Source of the DNA: Psychrobacillus sp. FSL K6-2836
GTDB taxonomy: Bacteria; Bacillota; Bacilli; Bacillales_A; Planococcaceae
Reading direction: 5' to 3'
Assembly (NCBI RefSeq): GCF_038003085.1
Contig: NZ_JBBOOM010000001.1
Location: 310,001 to 374,000 of the forward strand
Length of the DNA stretch: 64,000 nucleotides
In this document: positions 55,403 to 64,000 of the stretch, one piece after another
Layout: each line of letters begins with the position of its first letter
Numbering within the stretch: the first letter of the stretch is position 1
The notes under the pieces: model-generated
Seen by the model: only the letters and a program-made list of their open reading frames with translations
What the model was told of the DNA's origin: nothing
Database searches by the model: none
Translations under genes and position numbers: made by a program

Positions 55403-56581
55403 TTATTTCAATAAAGATAAGAAACTTTCTCCGAATTCAGTTGTTGCTACACCAAAGTTTTCACTAATTGTTGCTCCAATGTCAGCAAATGTATTGCGTA
55501 GTGGTAACTCGTTTATTTCCTTAAATTTTGGTGAGTATACGATTAACGGAACATATTCTCGCGTATGATCCGTTCCTGGCATAGTTGGATCATTTCCATG
55601 GTCCGCCGTAATAATCAATAAATCTTCCTCTGATAACTTTGGAAGTACCTCTTTTAAGCGTACATCGAATTCTTCTAGAGCTTTACCATAGCCTAAAGGA
55701 TCGCGACGGTGACCAAATAACGCATCAAAATCTACTAGATTTAAGAAACTGATGCCTTTGAAATCTTTGTCCAAAGTAGCGATGAATTTATCCATTCCAT
55801 CCATATTATCTGTTGTTCTTTCTGTAGAAGTAATACCTTCCCCATTATAAATATCATTTATTTTACCAATTGCGATTACATCTAGTCCCGCATCACTTAG
55901 TTCGTTCATCGCTGTGCGACCAAAAGGTTTTAATGCATAGTCATGGCGATTAGATGTACGAATAAATTTACCCGGCTCTCCGATAAATGGACGAGCAATT
56001 ATACGACCCACTAAGAATTCCTCTGAAAGTGTTAACTCACGTGCAATTTCACAAATACGATACAACTCTTCTAATGGAATTATTTCCTCATGAGCCGCAA
56101 TTTGTAGCACAGGGTCAGCGGATGTATATACAATAATCGCACCAGTTTTCATATGCTCTTCGCCAAGCTCATCTAAAATTTCTGTTCCACTTGCTGGTTT
56201 GTTTCCAATTACTTTACGACCAGTTTTCTCCTCTAATTGGGAGATTAACTCCTGAGGGAATCCGTCTGGATATACTTTAAACGGTTTATCAATATTAAGA
56301 CCCATGATTTCCCAATGACCAGTCATTGTATCCTTACCAACAGAGGCTTCTTGCATTTTGCCAAAATAAGCTGTAGGAGCAGCTTGGCTATTGATACCTT
56401 GAATATCCTCAATATTACCAAGTCCAAGTTGTTCCATCTGAGGCATATGAAGTCCGTTCATTTTTTCTGCAATATGACCAATAGTATGGGATCCTACATC
56501 ACCAAAGACGTCCGCATCAGGCGCTTCCCCTATACCAACAGAGTCCATTACTATCACATGTATGCGCTTAAATTTATTCAT
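55403..56581 (-). CDS. deoB: phosphopentomutase
   Basis: A 392-aa metal enzyme of the alkaline-phosphatase superfamily (Drm in B. subtilis), converting (deoxy)ribose-1-phosphate to the 5-phosphate. Metal ligands are in [32 protein letters not shown] and [14 protein letters not shown]. The ATG follows AGGAGG. It lies between xerD and pdp, so the three may form one unit with pdp last. Confidence 0.96.
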   Translation of the reverse strand: MNKFKRIHVIVMDSVGIGEAPDADVFGDVGSHTIGHIAEKMNGLHMPQMEQLGLGNIEDIQGINSQAAPTAYFGKMQEASVGKDTMTGHWEIMGLNIDKPFKVYPDGFPQELISQLEEKTGRKVIGNKPASGTEILDELGEEHMKTGAIIVYTSADPVLQIAAHEEIIPLEELYRICEIARELTLSEEFLVGRIIARPFIGEPGKFIRTSNRHDYALKPFGRTAMNELSDAGLDVIAIGKINDIYNGEGITSTERTTDNMDGMDKFIATLDKDFKGISFLNLVDFDALFGHRRDPLGYGKALEEFDVRLKEVLPKLSEEDLLIITADHGNDPTMPGTDHTREYVPLIVYSPKFKEINELPLRNTFADIGATISENFGVATTEFGESFLSLLK

Positions 56582-56654
56582 TTAATTTACCTCCTACTGT
56601 TTTCTTCTAGTTTACCAAAAAAAACATAAATGTACAGGTCAGACCTCTGACAAT

Positions 56655-57554
56655 TTATGCTCTAGGGTGAAATTGTTTATAGACATCCTTTAAACGACTC
56701 TTACTAACATGCGTATAAATTTGAGTCGTTGAAATATCGGCATGACCTAGCATCTCTTGAACAGCACGTAAATCTGCTCCATTTTCTATTAAATGCGTTG
56801 CAAAAGAATGGCGTAGCACGTGAGGAGTGATTTCCTTCGAAATCCCTGCCGTAATAGCATGCTTATTTAATAACTTCCATATCCCCTGTCTAGTTAGCCG
56901 CTTACCGCGCCTGTTAATAAAAATAGCTTCCGTTTTTTCAGATTTCAACAAAGCTGGTCTAGCATTTTCTATATAATCTGCGCAAGCTCTAATGGAAGCA
57001 CCACCTAATGGGACAATTCGTTCCTTACCACCTTTTCCGAAAACACGAACAAACCCCATGGATAAATGTATATCCTCTAAATTTAAGTTCAAACACTCAC
57101 TTATCCGCATCCCACTAGCATACATAAGTTCAAACATAGCTAAATCTCTTTGTCCCTGTGGTTTGGATATATCAATACTATTTAATAGATTATTCAATTC
57201 CTCCACTGACAAATAAGTTGGTAACTTTTGCTCTAGCTGTGGTAAATCCAAATGGACAGATGGATCTGTGTTCGCCACTTTCTCTCTTAATAAAAACTGA
57301 TGAAAGGAACGTATAGAGGAAATATGTCTAGAAATCGTCCGAGCAGATTTTCCATTTTCTTTTAAACTTCGCAGATAAAGAACAATATGCGTTCGCTCTA
57401 TCTCATTTAGACTATGTAGTTGCTGTACTTCAAATATATGATGTAAATAATCGATTAGATCTTTTTTATAGGAGGTCAATGTATTATTCGCTAACTGCCG
57501 TTCAATCTGCAGGAAGTGCATATAATCCTCTAAATGTAGTATTCCATTATTCAA
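56655..57554 (-). CDS. xerD: site-specific tyrosine recombinase XerD
   Basis: A 299-aa recombinase (RipX in B. subtilis) that resolves chromosome dimers at dif. N-terminal SAM-like domain, then the catalytic domain with Arg in YASGMRISECLNL, HVLRHSFATHL, the second His/Trp position in GHADISTTQIY and catalytic Tyr in TQIYTHVS. Start TTG 57554 after AAAGGAG. Located between fur and deoB, as in B. subtilis. Confidence 0.95.
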   Translation of the reverse strand: MNNGILHLEDYMHFLQIERQLANNTLTSYKKDLIDYLHHIFEVQQLHSLNEIERTHIVLYLRSLKENGKSARTISRHISSIRSFHQFLLREKVANTDPSVHLDLPQLEQKLPTYLSVEELNNLLNSIDISKPQGQRDLAMFELMYASGMRISECLNLNLEDIHLSMGFVRVFGKGGKERIVPLGGASIRACADYIENARPALLKSEKTEAIFINRRGKRLTRQGIWKLLNKHAITAGISKEITPHVLRHSFATHLIENGADLRAVQEMLGHADISTTQIYTHVSKSRLKDVYKQFHPRA

Positions 57555-57588
57555 GTACTTCACTCCTTTTGTAAAACAATCATTTAAA

Positions 57589-57616
57589 AAAAGGATAGCT
57601 AGTAAGCTATCCTTTT
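57589..57616 (-). terminator. fur terminator
   Basis: AAAAGGATAGCT (57589-57600) and AGCTATCCTTTT (57605-57616); A and T flanks on both sides. Confidence 0.85.
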
Positions 57617-57618
57617 GT

Positions 57619-58062
57619 TTATTTATCCTCTTGGCAACGGTAGCAAATACCGTGAAATGTTAGACGATGGTCTTTTATTCTAAAGTTCCATTTTTTTTCG
57701 ACAATAGCTTCTACATCTTCTAACAAATCTTCTTGAATTTCATCTACAGCTCCACATTCAATACATACTAAATGATGGTGAAAATGCGCTGCGCCCTCTT
57801 GTCTCAAATCATAGCGAGATACGCCGTCACCGAATTGAATTTTATCTACCACATTCAATTCGTTTAATAACTCAAGCGTTCTATAAACTGTTGCAAGTCC
57901 TATATCAGGTGATATCTCTCTAACTAGTAAAAATACATCTTCTGCACTTAAATGATCTTCTTCATTTTCAAGCAAAACTCGGACTGTCGCTTCTCGCTGC
58001 GGCGTCAGTTTATAGCTCGCACCAGATAATTGTTTTTTTATACGATCAATACGGCTTTCCAT
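57619..58062 (-). CDS. fur: ferric uptake regulator Fur
   Basis: A 147-aa Fur-family repressor: winged-helix DNA-binding domain (LTPQREATVRVLLENEEDHLSAEDVF), then a dimerisation/metal domain with HFHHHLVCIECGAVDEI and the C-terminal CYRC. Two CxxC pairs bind structural zinc. Position beside xerD identifies it as Fur and not PerR or Zur. The ATG follows AAGGAGG. Confidence 0.92.
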   Translation of the reverse strand: MESRIDRIKKQLSGASYKLTPQREATVRVLLENEEDHLSAEDVFLLVREISPDIGLATVYRTLELLNELNVVDKIQFGDGVSRYDLRQEGAAHFHHHLVCIECGAVDEIQEDLLEDVEAIVEKKWNFRIKDHRLTFHGICYRCQEDK

Positions 58063-58086
58063 ATGACGCCTCCTTACCTTAAATCC

Positions 58087-58138
58087 ATTATACCAATAAT
58101 TGAATTCTCATTACAAGAGATTCACATAATAATTATTA
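58087..58138 (-). promoter_or_regulatory. fur promoter with PerR/Fur-like box
   Basis: Minus strand: TTGTAA (58116-58111), 18-nt spacer, TATAAT (58092-58087). Just upstream is TAATAATTATTATGT (58138-58124), 11 of 14 fixed positions of the Per box TTATAATnATTATAA. B. subtilis fur belongs to the PerR regulon. The region is AT-rich, so the box may be chance. Confidence 0.45.
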
Positions 58139-58148
58139 TTAATAAAAA

Positions 58149-58616
58149 CTAATTATTAAATAATATAAATGGTATTAAGATGGATTCTATAATTATAACA
58201 ATTATATAAAAGGAAAGCGAAAAAATATTAATCCGATTTGCTAAGGCTAATAACAAGATACAGTAAACTAGCTGAAATGGAAACCACCAAAACACATAAG
58301 GAAAAGTAGATTCCTGCGTTTGGAGTAAATAACTCGAACAATACCCATAAAATGTGATTTTAAATGCACAAATAACTAAAATTAGTTTTCGTAAATAAGG
58401 ATGTTGATAAAATAAAAAAAACACAATGGCAAACATGAGATGAGGAAATATCGTTTCTAAAAAAGTAGGTTGTTCTACTAATAGAACGCGTGCATCCAAG
58501 AGATTAATAATCCATTGCTGCTGTTCTACCGTACTTTTTTCAAATAATATCAAGCCTCCGATAAAGCTAACTACGAGTACACATAATGAGATGAAAATAG
58601 TATAAGTCTGGTTCAA
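58149..58616 (-). CDS. multi-pass membrane protein at the spoIIM position
   Basis: A 155-aa hydrophobic protein with about five membrane helices, no obvious catalytic motif. In B. subtilis spoIIM, needed for forespore engulfment, lies upstream of fur. This protein is shorter than SpoIIM (about 214 aa) and I see no clear SpoIIM sequence match, so it may be a divergent form or an unrelated protein. TTG 58616 follows GGAGGTG at a good distance. Confidence 0.7.
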   Translation of the reverse strand: MNQTYTIFISLCVLVVSFIGGLILFEKSTVEQQQWIINLLDARVLLVEQPTFLETIFPHLMFAIVFFLFYQHPYLRKLILVICAFKITFYGYCSSYLLQTQESTFPYVFWWFPFQLVYCILLLALANRINIFSLSFYIIVIIIESILIPFILFNN

Positions 58617-58666
58617 ATTGGAACACCTCCCTATCTACTTTCATCATATGCTTGTACTAACTTAAA

Positions 58667-59215
58667 TCATGCTTCTTTAAAATAATCTTTCAACCAAATA
58701 TATGCAAAGGCTGTTTTAGCATCATAGATTTGTTGTTTCTTTACCATTTCTTCCATTTCGGGGATAGTTACATGTAATAATTCTACAAACTCATCATCAT
58801 CTAACCCTACTGGTTGTTCCATCTTTTCAATATTATCTGCAAAATATAGATGGATAATCTCATCAGCAAATCCGGGAGATGTAGCAAATGATTGTATGTA
58901 TTGTAGATTTTCCGTCGTATAGCCTGTCTCTTCTTCTAATTCTCGCAGGGCAGTTATTTCTGGAGCCTCTCCAATCTCTATTTTTCCGGCAGGAATTTCA
59001 ATGATTGATCGTTCTAATGCTTTTCTAAATTGTTCTACTAAAATTATTTTTTTGTCTTTTGTTACTGCAATAACTGCAACCGCACCAGGATGCTTGACAA
59101 TCTCTCTATTACTAGTTTTGCCATTTGGTAGTTCTACTTCATCTACTTGTAGCGTGATGATTCTACCTTTGAATTTAAGCTCAGATTGAATTGTTTTTTC
59201 CTCAAATTTTTTCAT
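58667..59215 (-). CDS. nudF: ADP-ribose pyrophosphatase (Nudix)
   Basis: A 182-aa Nudix hydrolase that splits ADP-ribose to AMP and ribose-5-phosphate. Nudix box GKIEIGEAPEITALRELEEETGY spans residues ~77-99 with the metal-binding REXXEE. Length and position near fur fit NudF. ATG 59215 follows GAGGAAG. Confidence 0.93.
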   Translation of the reverse strand: MKKFEEKTIQSELKFKGRIITLQVDEVELPNGKTSNREIVKHPGAVAVIAVTKDKKIILVEQFRKALERSIIEIPAGKIEIGEAPEITALRELEEETGYTTENLQYIQSFATSPGFADEIIHLYFADNIEKMEQPVGLDDDEFVELLHVTIPEMEEMVKKQQIYDAKTAFAYIWLKDYFKEA

Positions 59216-59235
59216 TATATATCTTCCTCTCGTTT

Positions 59236-59440
59236 ATCCCGATTTAACAGGCTGTAATAACAACTTTGTGAAAATAAAGAAAAATAGGTGGGGATAAACA
59301 CCCTGTAACTCCCCGATTGGTTCGGACCAACAGGATGTTGGTCACTCAGGCATTGCCAAACGATGCGGCGTTATTTGCCTGAGTTCCTTTTTTCTTCAGT
59401 GAAGAATAGCCTCCCACTGATGGAAGTTTCACTTTATAAC
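59236..59440. repeat. dispersed intergenic element C, full-length copy
   Basis: From ATCCCGATTTAAC to TTTCACTTTATAAC. It has perfect stems GACCAAC/GTTGGTC (59325-59343) and ACTCAGGCA/TGCCTGAGT (59344-59384), stacked end to end. Related copies at 14084, 37721 and, as the right end only, 2048. It fills the nudF-reductase gap. Confidence 0.7.
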
Positions 59441-59503
59441 GTTTCACTTTAGTTGAATCTATCTATTTGACATTGTACCATGTAGAAAAGGACGTGATGA
59501 AAC

Positions 59504-60406
59504 TTGAAGAAAAGACAATTAGGTAAAAGTGATATATACGTATCTGAAATCGGCTTAGGGTGCATGTCACTTCCAACAGAACAAGCAGAGGCGGATAATA
59601 TTATTCAAGTCGCACTAGATAATGGCATTAATTATTTTGATACAGCAGATTTATACAATAAAGGCGAAAATGAAAAGATTGTAGGAAATGCCCTAAAGAG
59701 CAATCGACAAAATATAATTTTGGCTACAAAAGTTGGAAATCGATTAAACAAAACTGGGGAAGGATGGTCATGGGATCCTTCTAAGGAATGGATAAGAGAT
59801 GCCATACATGCCTCATTGAAGCGACTCCAAACTGATTATATAGATGTGTATCAACTACACGGAGGCACGATGGAAGACGATGTGGACGAAGTTATAGACA
59901 TAATGGAATCTCTCCAAAAAGAAGGGCTTATTCGTGAATATGGAATATCCTCTATTCGGCCAAATGTGATAGAACGATTTTTACGCAAAAGTAATGCCGT
60001 CTCCGTCATGATGCAATATAGTTTACTAGACAGAAGACCTGAAGAATGGTTTTCCCTGCTAGAAGACCACCAAGCTTCCCTGTTTAGCCGTGGAACAGTT
60101 GCAAAAGGTTTACTTACATCCAATGGTCTTAATCGTGCAAATAAAACAAAAGAATATCTCAGCTACACACAAAAAGAATTAGTCGATACTATCGTAAGAT
60201 TACAAGCATTGGAGGCACCGATTGCATCCCTTGCACTTCAATACGTGTTGCAAAGAAAAGTAACAGGATCCATGATTATCGGAGCTAGTAGCTCCTTACA
60301 ATTACTTGAATCTATCGAAGCGTATAAACATCAAGTGCCAGAAAACTTCCTACAAAAAGCTGCAGAAATAACGAAGCAAGATGTGTATATGGAGCATAGA
60401 GTTTAA
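59504..60406 (+). CDS. aldo/keto reductase (YqkF-like)
   Basis: A 300-aa NADPH-dependent TIM-barrel reductase. Active-site residues: Asp/Tyr in YFDTADLYNKGENE, Lys in ILATKVG, His in YQLHGG. The C-terminal cofactor loop is GSMIIGASSSLQL. The substrate cannot be read from sequence. The start is TTG 59504 after AAAGGACG. Position near nudF and yqkK fits B. subtilis yqkF. Confidence 0.9.
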   Translation: MKKRQLGKSDIYVSEIGLGCMSLPTEQAEADNIIQVALDNGINYFDTADLYNKGENEKIVGNALKSNRQNIILATKVGNRLNKTGEGWSWDPSKEWIRDAIHASLKRLQTDYIDVYQLHGGTMEDDVDEVIDIMESLQKEGLIREYGISSIRPNVIERFLRKSNAVSVMMQYSLLDRRPEEWFSLLEDHQASLFSRGTVAKGLLTSNGLNRANKTKEYLSYTQKELVDTIVRLQALEAPIASLALQYVLQRKVTGSMIIGASSSLQLLESIEAYKHQVPENFLQKAAEITKQDVYMEHRV

Positions 60407-60446
60407 AGGAAACTTCATTATTAGGGAAGTGCTGAAACAGGAATAT

Positions 60447-60515
60447 CGCGGTTCGTGGGACTATGTTGCGGTTTGAAGTCACCTTGTTGCGATTCCCGCT
60501 CCCTATATTGCGTTA
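60447..60515. repeat. 21-nt-period word array, TTGCGRTT type (short)
   Basis: GCGGTT, TTGCGGTT, TTGCGATT and TTGCGTTA with the GCG at 60448, 60468, 60489 and 60510: steps of 20, 21 and 21 nt. Only four words, but the same spacing rule as the long arrays at 9471 and 53285. Confidence 0.6.
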
Positions 60516-60568
60516 ATTCCTTCAAAGACTACATTAGGCTAGTGACATTGGCCTTACAAAAGAAGTAA

Positions 60569-60751
60569 AAAAATGTTAGCCGTCTACTATTTGAGATTAT
60601 TAAATCAGTTGAACAAATTTTCGAACACACAAGTAAAACCTATGACTTTTCAATGTCTAAAGAGGTGAAGGACGATCGGTGGTGGCATTTGGATTCGCTA
60701 CTAAAAGGTGAAAATGTATTCAATGCTACAAACTTTATGATGATAATTTAG
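60569..60751 (+). pseudogene. 3' remnant of a protein-coding gene
   Basis: Between two stops the frame reads 60 residues without a usable start. Its last part, MSKEVKDDRWWHLDSLLKG-ENVFNATNFMMII, has the composition of a real protein C-terminus. No ribosome site is near its first Met. It is probably what is left after deletion of a larger gene. I do not recognise the family. Confidence 0.45.
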
Positions 60752-60799
60752 TAAAGACTTAGAACATACACATCATACTTTAATAGTTTCTCGTAAAAA

Positions 60800-60829
60800 A
60801 CACCCCCTGAAAAAATTTCAAGGGGGTGT
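60800..60829 (-). terminator. clpE terminator
   Basis: ACACCCCCT (60800-60808) and AGGGGGTGT (60821-60829), then six T on the minus strand. Confidence 0.9.
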
Positions 60830-60838
60830 TAGACATCA

Positions 60839-62962
60839 TTATACTTTGCGAACAACAATTTCTTCATCCATAACATCTACATGGACTTTTTTAATCGTTT
60901 CTTCTTCTAAAATAAGATCTGTTAATGGATCTTCAATCTTGTCTTGAATCACTCTTCTAAGCGGTCGAGCACCAAACCGTTTATCGTAACCTAGTTTGAC
61001 TAAGGCTAGTTTTGCTTCCGACGAAATCGTCATATCAATATCATTTTCTGCAATAGTTATTTGCAAATCTCCAAGCATCAAGTTTACGATTTCAAGTAAA
61101 TTTCCTTCTGTCAGTTCATTGAATGCGACAATAGCATCGAAACGATTGAGAAATTCCGGTTTGAAATAAGCCCCTAGCATTTCAAGCATATTGATAGATT
61201 CATGTGCTGGCTGATTGAATCCTACACTTACTTTTTTGTCGCCTGTTCCTGCATTACTCGTCATTATAATGACCGTATCTTTGAAACTAACTGTTCGGCC
61301 ATGTGAATCTGTTAAACGACCATCTTCCATTATTTGCAGGAACATATTTTGTACGTCAGGATGTGCCTTTTCAATTTCATCCAACAGTAAGATGGAATAA
61401 GGATTACGGCGAACATGTTCTGTCAGTTGACCCGCTTCCTCATGCCCTACATAACCTGGAGGAGAACCAATAATTTTAGACACCGAATGTTTCTCCATAT
61501 ATTCACTCATATCAAGACGAATCAACGTATCACGCGAACCAAATAATTCCTCTGCCAACACTTTTGTAATCTCTGTTTTACCGACTCCTGTTGGACCGAC
61601 AAATAAGAAAGAACCAATAGGACGATTTTTAGATTTGAGCCCTGCACGACTACGACGGATCGCTTTGGCAATTTTATCGACCGCTTCTTCTTGACCAATC
61701 ACTTTTTTACCGAGATTTTCTGCGATTCCTTTCATTTTTGCCTGTTCTGCTGCTTGTAGTTTTGTCACAGGTATTCCAGTTTTTTCTTCTACTATCAATT
61801 CAATATCTGCTACCGTCACTTCTACTTGAGGCGTGTCCTCATTTTGTTTCGCTTGCTCCAATTGTTTACGTAACTGGATTTCCTCAAAGCGTAAATTTGC
61901 CGCTTTCTCGTAGTCTTCTTTTTCTGCGGCTTGTTCTTTTTGCTGAATAACTTCGTTAAGATGTGTTCCGATTGACTCTGAATCATCTGACGTAAGTGTC
62001 AGATTTAACCGTGCCCCCACTTCATCCATCAAGTCGATTGCTTTATCTGGTAAAAATCGATCTTGAATATACCGCTGCGATAAAGTAACAAATGCTTGAA
62101 TCGCTTCATCTGGATAGCGCACTTCATGGAAGTTTTCATACCGATCCTTAATACCATTTAAAATGTGAATCGTATCTTCTGTAGATGGTTCCTTCACAAT
62201 AATTGGTTGGAAACGACGCTCAAGTGCAGCGTCTTTTTCGATTTGACGATATTCTTTCAACGTGGTTGCACCAATAAGTTGCAGTCCCCCACGCGCTAAA
62301 GCGGGTTTCAAAATATTACCGGCATCCATTTTTGAACCTTCTGCCGTGCCTGCCCCAACGAGTAAGTGAATTTCATCAACAAATAAAATCACGTCTTTTC
62401 GCGTTTGAAGTTCTTCGATTAATTGTTTCATTCGCTCTTCGAATTGTCCGCGAATGCCAGTGTTCGTTACGAGTGAGGCAACATCTAACAAGTACACTTG
62501 TTTGTTCATCAATTTCCCAGGAACATCACCTTCGAGGATTTTCACTGCAAGTCCCTCTGCAATGGCTGTTTTACCAACACCCGGTTCACCAATTAAAACT
62601 GGATTATTTTTATTTCTTCTATTTAACGTTTCAATGACGCGCTTTATTTCTTGATCACGTCCAATGACCGTATCAATCCGACCTTCTTGGGCATCGTTCG
62701 ATAGATTTTTAGCAAGTTGATCTAACAAACTATTGCCTTGATGTTCCTCAGGTTGTCTCGTTTGTGTACGTGTCTGATGACTACCATCCGCTTGGAAAAA
62801 ATGCTCTGCCTCTTTGCCAAATGACGGCATTTTTCCTGCAGTCAATTGTCCTTGAATATCTTGAAAACATACTTGACACAAATGCATTTGCATTCCTTGA
62901 TGATTAACCTGTACTCTCAGACTCATCGTTGCGTCGTTCTTACTACACTGCTGACATTTCAT
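60839..62962 (-). CDS. clpE: Clp protease ATPase ClpE
   Basis: A 707-aa HSP100 unfoldase for ClpP. N-terminal zinc finger, CQQCSKND and CQVCFQDI; first AAA+ domain with [13 protein letters not shown]; a UVR motif ([22 protein letters not shown]); second AAA+ domain with [20 protein letters not shown]. There is no ClpC-type N-domain repeat, so it is ClpE. In B. subtilis it is a heat-shock gene repressed by CtsR and lies elsewhere. The ATG follows AGGAGG. A CtsR-type site covers its promoter. Confidence 0.95.
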   Translation of the reverse strand: MKCQQCSKNDATMSLRVQVNHQGMQMHLCQVCFQDIQGQLTAGKMPSFGKEAEHFFQADGSHQTRTQTRQPEEHQGNSLLDQLAKNLSNDAQEGRIDTVIGRDQEIKRVIETLNRRNKNNPVLIGEPGVGKTAIAEGLAVKILEGDVPGKLMNKQVYLLDVASLVTNTGIRGQFEERMKQLIEELQTRKDVILFVDEIHLLVGAGTAEGSKMDAGNILKPALARGGLQLIGATTLKEYRQIEKDAALERRFQPIIVKEPSTEDTIHILNGIKDRYENFHEVRYPDEAIQAFVTLSQRYIQDRFLPDKAIDLMDEVGARLNLTLTSDDSESIGTHLNEVIQQKEQAAEKEDYEKAANLRFEEIQLRKQLEQAKQNEDTPQVEVTVADIELIVEEKTGIPVTKLQAAEQAKMKGIAENLGKKVIGQEEAVDKIAKAIRRSRAGLKSKNRPIGSFLFVGPTGVGKTEITKVLAEELFGSRDTLIRLDMSEYMEKHSVSKIIGSPPGYVGHEEAGQLTEHVRRNPYSILLLDEIEKAHPDVQNMFLQIMEDGRLTDSHGRTVSFKDTVIIMTSNAGTGDKKVSVGFNQPAHESINMLEMLGAYFKPEFLNRFDAIVAFNELTEGNLLEIVNLMLGDLQITIAENDIDMTISSEAKLALVKLGYDKRFGARPLRRVIQDKIEDPLTDLILEEETIKKVHVDVMDEEIVVRKV

Positions 62963-62987
62963 ATTCGTTTCCTCCTATATATAACTA

Positions 62988-63048
62988 TTTGACTTTGACT
63001 ATATTTAACCTTTGAGGTTAGTATACACTGACCTATTTTGACTTTCAA
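62988..63048 (-). promoter_or_regulatory. sigma-A promoter of clpE with CtsR operators
   Basis: Minus strand: TTGAAA (63048-63043), 17-nt spacer, TATACT (63025-63020). Over the spacer lies AGTCAAA-ATA-GGTCAGT (63043-63027), close to the CtsR operator RGTCAAAnAnRGTCAAA. A second cluster, AGTCAAAGTCAAA (63000-62988), lies downstream of the start point. The rest of the gap to 63332 shows one weak hairpin (about 63139-63185) and no gene. Confidence 0.8.
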
Positions 63049-63332
63049 ATAAGATGCTTAGCTTTGGAACGGATTTTGCTTTTTGATAAGTAAGCTAAAT
63101 GACTATTTTCAGACAGAGTTGTGTCGCTAAGATACATGAAAAAAGAGCTATCCATTAGTCAGGAATGACTTTTGAACAGCTTTTTACAGTTAGCCAAAAT
63201 AGAGCAATTTCAGTATGCTTCCTTTCGATACCTGTAGCTCAAAAACTTCCACGTTTAAGAATATATTGGTTTAACAGACTATTATTAATTACATTATGTG
63301 ATTTAATATTTTATATTTAATATCAAACAAAA

Positions 63333-63374
63333 AAACAGTCTAGAAAATCCGATTATTGGATTTCTAAACTGTTT
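63333..63374 (-). terminator. yqkK terminator
   Basis: AAACAGTCTAGAAAATCC (63333-63350) and GGATTTCTAAACTGTTT (63358-63374), nearly perfect, T run on the minus strand. Confidence 0.85.
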
Positions 63375-63383
63375 GTAATTCAC

Positions 63384-63638
63384 TTAAAACTTTGAACCAC
63401 CAAAGCCATATTCATCTAGTAGTTCTTCAAACGATTTGTTTTTTTCTTTTTCTTTCTTTTCGAAAGCTAGCTGTGCTTGTCGTTCTTCTTCTTTTTCTTG
63501 TTCAGCGGTTACTAACTGTTTCTTCGTTTCTTTTAATTTCGCAAGAACGTCAGAGGAAAGCTGATCGGACAATGAATTACCTTCTTCTATTTGCTTAGCT
63601 GGCTTTACCTGTTGTTGTCTTTGTTTTTTCTTCGCCAT
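63384..63638 (-). CDS. yqkK: YqkK-like small charged protein (DUF3886)
   Basis: An 84-aa, very charged protein: a basic Gln/Lys-rich start (MAKKKQRQQQ), a long Lys/Glu helix likely to be a coiled coil, and the conserved C-terminal ELLDEYGFGGSKF. It matches the YqkK/DUF3886 family; function unknown. ATG 63638 follows GAAGGTG. It lies 15 nt after the thiolase gene. Confidence 0.85.
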   Translation of the reverse strand: MAKKKQRQQQVKPAKQIEEGNSLSDQLSSDVLAKLKETKKQLVTAEQEKEEERQAQLAFEKKEKEKNKSFEELLDEYGFGGSKF

Positions 63639-63653
63639 TTTGTTCACCTTCTT

Positions 63654-64000
63654 TTATGAGCGTTTAACTATAGTTGCGACCCCTTGTCCGCCACCGATAC
63701 AAAGTGTAGCAAGACCTGTTTTCACATCTCTCTTCTCCATTTCATGAAGTAAAGAAACGAATATACGTGCACCACTAGCCCCAATCGGATGACCTAATGC
63801 AATCGCTCCACCATTTACGTTTAGTATATCATGGTTAAAGGATAGTTCTCTATCAACAGCGATCGATTGTGCTGCAAAAGCTTCATTCGCTTCGATTAAA
63901 TCTATATCCGCTAATGTGATTTGAGATTTGTTTAATACTTTTTTCACTGCCTCCACGGGACCAATTCCCATGATGCTTGGATCCACTCCTGCAGATGCAT
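63654..64000 (-). CDS. acetyl-CoA acetyltransferase (thiolase), 3' part
   Basis: The last ~115 codons of a thiolase; the gene continues beyond the right edge. [45 protein letters not shown] (catalytic His) and CIGGGQG (catalytic Cys) are the standard C-terminal motifs. It condenses or cleaves acyl-CoA with acetyl-CoA. Whether it is biosynthetic or degradative cannot be told from this part. Confidence 0.93.
   Translation of the reverse strand, partial: ASAGVDPSIMGIGPVEAVKKVLNKSQITLADIDLIEANEAFAAQSIAVDRELSFNHDILNVNGGAIALGHPIGASGARIFVSLLHEMEKRDVKTGLATLCIGGGQGVATIVKRS

Overview
The window is a low-GC Gram-positive chromosome segment from an endospore former. It carries spoIVA, ypeB-sleB, prsW, the spoIIA/sigF operon and spoVAF. 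Gene order follows the Bacillus subtilis 'ypiF to yqkK' segment closely, almost all on the minus strand. The pattern (menaquinone, bacillithiol and c-di-GMP genes; no spoVAA-AE, trp or rib cluster at the positions where B. subtilis has them) fits Bacillaceae/Planococcaceae. A Psychrobacillus/Lysinibacillus-like relative is my inference from gene content and repeats, not proven.

Layout, low to high coordinates, mostly read right to left. 1-8.3 kb: ypiF/ypiB/ypiA and the chorismate-tyrosine-histidine cluster aroC-aroB-aroH-hisC-tyrA-aroA, without trpEDCFBA. 8.6-14.7 kb: cheR, ndk, the menaquinone genes hepT-menH-hepS, mtrB (TRAP), folE and hbs. 14.8-26.2 kb: spoIVA, yphF, yphE, gpsA, der, rpsA-like, plsC-like, cmk, motI, ypeB, sleB and prsW. 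26.2-35.4 kb: an asparaginase gene on the plus strand, ypdA, a phosphoesterase, a CBS protein, ypbE, recS-ypbB, ferredoxin, and ribU behind an FMN riboswitch. 35.9-44.1 kb: rsiX-sigX and resE-resD / resC-resB-resA. 44.2-53.1 kb: rluB, a D,D-carboxypeptidase, scpB-scpA, ypuF, ribT, lysA, spoVAF and the spoIIA operon. 54-64 kb: pdp, deoB, xerD, fur, a membrane protein at the spoIIM position, nudF, an aldo/keto reductase, clpE, yqkK and the end of a thiolase gene.

Several regulatory sites can be read directly: an FMN riboswitch before ribU, a near-perfect autoregulatory sigma-X promoter, a sigma-G promoter before sleB, a sigma-H promoter with a Spo0A box before spoIIA, and a CtsR-type site over the clpE promoter. 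Two small genes missed by length cut-offs are described: a 45-aa lipoprotein and a 33-aa membrane protein next to lysA.

The most unusual content lies between genes. Three arrays repeat a short word with a strict ~21-nt step, and each array uses a different word: CTCTCGTATA at 9.5-10.0 kb, GCAAGTAA at 53.3-53.6 kb, TTGCGRTT at 60.4-60.5 kb. The two long arrays each lie between two rho-independent terminators. At least three dispersed intergenic repeat families are also present. One of them ends exactly on the stop codons of aroA and resE.
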